DNA from: Chitinophaga varians
GTDB taxonomy: Bacteria; Bacteroidota; Bacteroidia; Chitinophagales; Chitinophagaceae
Length of the DNA: 64,000 bases
Direction: 5' to 3'
NCBI RefSeq assembly: GCF_014529945.1
Contig: NZ_JACVFB010000007.1
Coordinates: 62,001-126,000 of the forward strand
The notes under the pieces: generated by a model
The model's database searches: none
Seen by the model: the letters and a program-made list of their open reading frames with translations, nothing else
Told to the model about the DNA's origin: nothing
Translations under genes and position numbers: made by a program
In this document: positions 61,474 through 64,000 of the stretch, piece after piece
Layout of the letters: each line of letters starts with the position of its first letter
Numbering within the stretch: position 1 is the stretch's first letter

Positions 61474-61489
61474 ATACCACGTTTGGTAT
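61474..61489. promoter_or_regulatory. Palindrome ATACCA-CGTT-TGGTAT before the TonB receptor
   Basis: Perfect 6-bp inverted arms, 30 bp before the -7 box TAGTTTTG. Possible repressor or activator site; the binding protein is unknown. Confidence 0.4.
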
Positions 61490-61518
61490 AATTAAAAAAA
61501 GGCGGTTATCCAAAGGAA

Positions 61519-61526
61519 TAGTTTTG
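61519..61526 (+). promoter_or_regulatory. -7 box TAGTTTTG of the TonB receptor promoter
   Basis: Exact TAnnTTTG, 35 nt before the receptor start at 61562. Confidence 0.5.
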
Positions 61527-61561
61527 TGTCTGCAATCAACTGTTAAATCGATTTTTAAAAG

Positions 61562-63934
61562 ATGAGATACAAAGCCATTTACACACTGTTATTTGTCACC
61601 ATTTCATTCGGGGCCTATTCACAGGAGAAAGTCACCGTGAGTGGCACCATCACCATCAAAACAAACACCGAAACCATCATCGGCGCCAGCATTTTCATTC
61701 CTGAAGCAAAAGTTTCCACTGTTACCAATGCCTATGGCTTTTATACCATCACCCTGCCCAAAGGAACGTACACCATCGTTATCAGCTGCATAGGATTTGA
61801 GACGATAGAGGAACCTATATCGCTGACCTCCAACACCAGGAAGAACTTTTCGATGGTTGAAAAGAGTAAAACGTTAGACGAAGTAGTGATAAAATACAAC
61901 GGCTCAGCCAGCAATATCCGAAAACCCGAAATGAGTGTGAATAAACTCCCTATCTCCACCATCCGGAAGATGCCGGCGGTGATGGGCGAGGTTGATATTC
62001 TGAGGGCTATTCTGCAGCTTCCGGGGGTGTCCAATGCTCAGGAAGGCGCCACAGGTTTTAACGTGAGGGGCGGCTCGGTTGACGGTAATCTGATCTTATT
62101 GGATGAAGCCGTCGTGTACAATACTTCTCACCTGTTTGGCTTCTTCTCCGTTTTTAATGCGGACGTGATTAAAGATCTGAAACTGTATAAGGGTGGCATA
62201 CCCGCCAATTTCGGCGGGCGCACTTCTTCCGTTTTGGACATGTATCAAAAAGAAGGGAACAACAAGGAATATCACCTGACGGGTGGCATTGGAGCGGTGT
62301 CGGGCAGGCTATTGGCAGAAGGCCCTATCGTAAAAGATAAAAGTTCGTTTATAGTTGCCGGCCGCGCGTCCTATGCTCATTTGTTGATGAAACTGGCCAA
62401 TAACGACAATCGTGTTTCCTTTTATGATTTGAATGCTAAACTGAATTATAAGCTCAATGACAATAACAGGATTTTCCTTTCAGGGTATTTCGGCAAGGAC
62501 AACATGGATTTCAACAATTTTTTCAGCAACGACTACGGCAACTCCTTCATTAATCTTCGCTGGAACCATAATTTTTCTGAGAAATTTTTCTCCAATGCAT
62601 CGGTTATTTACAGTAAGTACGATTATGGCCTGAAAATAAAATACGTGGGCATTGATTGGGCATCGGATATCCGTAATTACAACCTGAAGTACGATTTTAG
62701 CCATCATCTGTCTGATAAGCTGACGTTGAATTACGGCATCAATTCCATCTATTATCAATTCAACCCCGGCACCATAAAACCTCTGGAAGCTACGTCCCCT
62801 GTTAATCCCGACCAGCTCGAAAAAAAATACGCCTGGGAAAATGCATTGTATATCAGCGCCGAGCAAAAACTTACGGAAAAATTATCATTGAACTATGGCC
62901 TCCGTTACAGCAGCTTCCTACGGCTGGGGGAGCAGAACGTGAACAACTACGCCAATAATCAGGCGGTAGTTTTCAATCCGGAGTTACAGATTTATGAAGA
63001 AGGAACACCCACCAGTATAACACATTACAAGAAAAATGAAAAGATTATTGATTTCGGAAATCTGGAACCACGTTTGGCAGTGTCCTATGCCATCAACGAC
63101 GACCAGTCCATTAAAGCTAGCTATAACAGGATGAGCCAGTATATCCATTTAATTTCCAACACTGCTTCCGTTTCTCCTCTTGATATCTGGGCGCCGAGCG
63201 ACCAATACCTGAGACCTGAAATCCTCGACCAGGTTGCATTGGGTTATTTCAGAAATTTCCACAATGGAAGATACTCTCTGGAAACAGAAGCTTTTTACAA
63301 GAAAATAAAAAACAGAGCAGATTACATTGACGGTGCTGAGTTAATTGCCCGCAAAGCCATAGAACAGGTGATGTTAAACGGGGAGGCAAGGGCTTACGGA
63401 CTGGAACTGATGCTGAAGAAAAATACCGGAAAACTGACCGGCTGGCTTTCTTACACACTTTCCAGAGCGGAACAGCGCACACCGGGCAGAAACGCAGGAG
63501 AACCCGGCATTAATAATGGCGAATGGTATCGTGCCAATTACGACAAAACACATAACCTTTCACTGACCGCCGCTTATCAACTGACGAAAAAGTGGAGTTT
63601 TGGCGGCATTTTCACCTACCAGACAGGGAAAGCTGCCACCTATCCCATCGGCAAATATCAGTATCAGGGCATCACGATAGCGAATTACGGAGAGCGGAAT
63701 GTTAATTCGCTTCCGGCTTATCATCATTTGGACATCTCGGCCACGTACATACCCAGGCCCGACAGCAAAAAAAGGTGGAAAGGTGAATGGGTATTCAGTA
63801 TTTACAATGTTTACGCCAGAAACAACGCTGCCTCGCTTATGTTCGAGCAAAACAGGGAAACGGGGCTGAGCGAAGCCAAGCGGATATCGATTTTCGGTAT
63901 CATTCCCGGGGTGGCTTACAATTTCAGATTTTAA
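61562..63934 (+). CDS. TonB-dependent outer-membrane receptor with N-terminal carboxypeptidase-like domain
   Basis: 790 residues. Signal peptide ending AYSQ; a carboxypeptidase-regulatory-like domain (about 25-105, VSGTITIKTNTETIIGASIF); plug domain with EVDILRAILQLPGVSN, GFNVRGGSVDGNLILLDEA and GGIPANFGGRTSSVLD; then the barrel ending VAYNFRF. It is shorter than SusC proteins and lacks the SusC signature, and no SusD follows, so it is a general TonB-dependent receptor, of the type often followed by a DUF4249 lipoprotein. The cargo is unknown. It is divergent from the LytS/LytTR pair, which may control it. Confidence 0.93.
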   Translation: MRYKAIYTLLFVTISFGAYSQEKVTVSGTITIKTNTETIIGASIFIPEAKVSTVTNAYGFYTITLPKGTYTIVISCIGFETIEEPISLTSNTRKNFSMVEKSKTLDEVVIKYNGSASNIRKPEMSVNKLPISTIRKMPAVMGEVDILRAILQLPGVSNAQEGATGFNVRGGSVDGNLILLDEAVVYNTSHLFGFFSVFNADVIKDLKLYKGGIPANFGGRTSSVLDMYQKEGNNKEYHLTGGIGAVSGRLLAEGPIVKDKSSFIVAGRASYAHLLMKLANNDNRVSFYDLNAKLNYKLNDNNRIFLSGYFGKDNMDFNNFFSNDYGNSFINLRWNHNFSEKFFSNASVIYSKYDYGLKIKYVGIDWASDIRNYNLKYDFSHHLSDKLTLNYGINSIYYQFNPGTIKPLEATSPVNPDQLEKKYAWENALYISAEQKLTEKLSLNYGLRYSSFLRLGEQNVNNYANNQAVVFNPELQIYEEGTPTSITHYKKNEKIIDFGNLEPRLAVSYAINDDQSIKASYNRMSQYIHLISNTASVSPLDIWAPSDQYLRPEILDQVALGYFRNFHNGRYSLETEAFYKKIKNRADYIDGAELIARKAIEQVMLNGEARAYGLELMLKKNTGKLTGWLSYTLSRAEQRTPGRNAGEPGINNGEWYRANYDKTHNLSLTAAYQLTKKWSFGGIFTYQTGKAATYPIGKYQYQGITIANYGERNVNSLPAYHHLDISATYIPRPDSKKRWKGEWVFSIYNVYARNNAASLMFEQNRETGLSEAKRISIFGIIPGVAYNFRF

Positions 63935-63951
63935 TTGCTAATCATCTAAAC

Positions 63952-64000
63952 ATGAAAGATATACTTAGATACCAGATTGTCTCCTGCTGTCTTCTTCTGC
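63952..64000 (+). CDS. Start of a gene following the TonB receptor (partial)
   Basis: The ATG at 63952 opens a frame reading MKDILRYQIVSCCLLL to the window end, a typical start of a signal or lipoprotein peptide. It begins 17 bp after the receptor stop, so it is in the same operon. In many Bacteroidota the gene in this place encodes a DUF4249 lipoprotein; here that is only a guess from context. Confidence 0.55.
   Translation, partial: MKDILRYQIVSCCLLL

Noticed and set aside
1..64000. tRNA, rRNA, CRISPR arrays, transposases, phage or plasmid genes
   Set aside because: I looked for their typical sequence patterns on both strands and saw none; a dedicated tRNA or covariance-model search was not possible here.

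Overview
The window looks like chromosomal DNA of a plant-polymer-degrading Bacteroidota, most like the Chitinophagaceae (Chitinophaga or a relative). The signs are two SusC/SusD pairs, a hybrid two-component system (HTCS), a type IX secretion C-terminal domain on a GH5 enzyme, many AraC regulators, LytS/LytTR signalling, -7 boxes of the Bacteroidetes form TAnnTTTG, and few recognisable Shine-Dalgarno sites. The genus is an inference. I see no rRNA, tRNA, CRISPR array, insertion sequence or prophage.

Bases 1-15.9 kb hold small stress, redox and regulatory genes in short units: cupins, an acetyltransferase, pirin, a YtcJ-type amidohydrolase, YceI, nitronate monooxygenase, two short-chain dehydrogenases and an alpha/beta hydrolase. 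They are mixed with AraC, Crp/Fnr, TetR and LytTR regulators. Several regulators sit beside clear operators. The Crp/Fnr gene at 7686-8273 lies between two promoters with the same CRP-like site and identical internal spacing. The TetR gene at 11902 is flanked by two copies of the palindrome ATGACCGATCGGTCAT.

Bases 16.4-56.2 kb form a large hemicellulose utilisation region. An HTCS (16387-20475) faces operon 1 (minus strand: GH31 with PA14 insert, SusC, SusD, glycan-binding lipoprotein, SASA-type acetylesterase). Upstream lie a GH97, a Tat-exported TIM-barrel protein, and operon 2 (SusC, SusD, TIG-domain glycan-binding protein, GH42, GH39, GH5-CBM13). Further on are an aldo-keto reductase with a zinc alcohol dehydrogenase, xylose isomerase with xylulokinase, and a GH29 fucosidase with a CE1-like esterase. 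Each of these last three pairs is divergent from its own AraC regulator. The enzymes fit O-acetylated, galactosylated and fucosylated xyloglucan: GH29 removes Fuc, the esterases acetyl, GH42 beta-Gal, GH31 alpha-Xyl, GH5 cuts the backbone, and XylA/XylB use xylose. GH39 and GH97 suggest that xylan or arabinose-bearing decorations are also handled. No GH3 beta-glucosidase is in the window.

The promoters of the two PUL operons share a previously unlabelled layout: a TGTTRCAA direct repeat at 22-bp spacing, a -7-like box exactly 32 bp away, and the sequence TAATCCACGTA just after it. This is the best candidate for the HTCS operator and ties both operons into one regulon.

Bases 57.3-64 kb hold a GlxA-type DJ-1/AraC regulator overlapping a membrane-anchored tandem DJ-1 protein, then a LytS-type histidine kinase and LytTR response regulator divergent from a TonB-dependent receptor and the start of a following lipoprotein-like gene.
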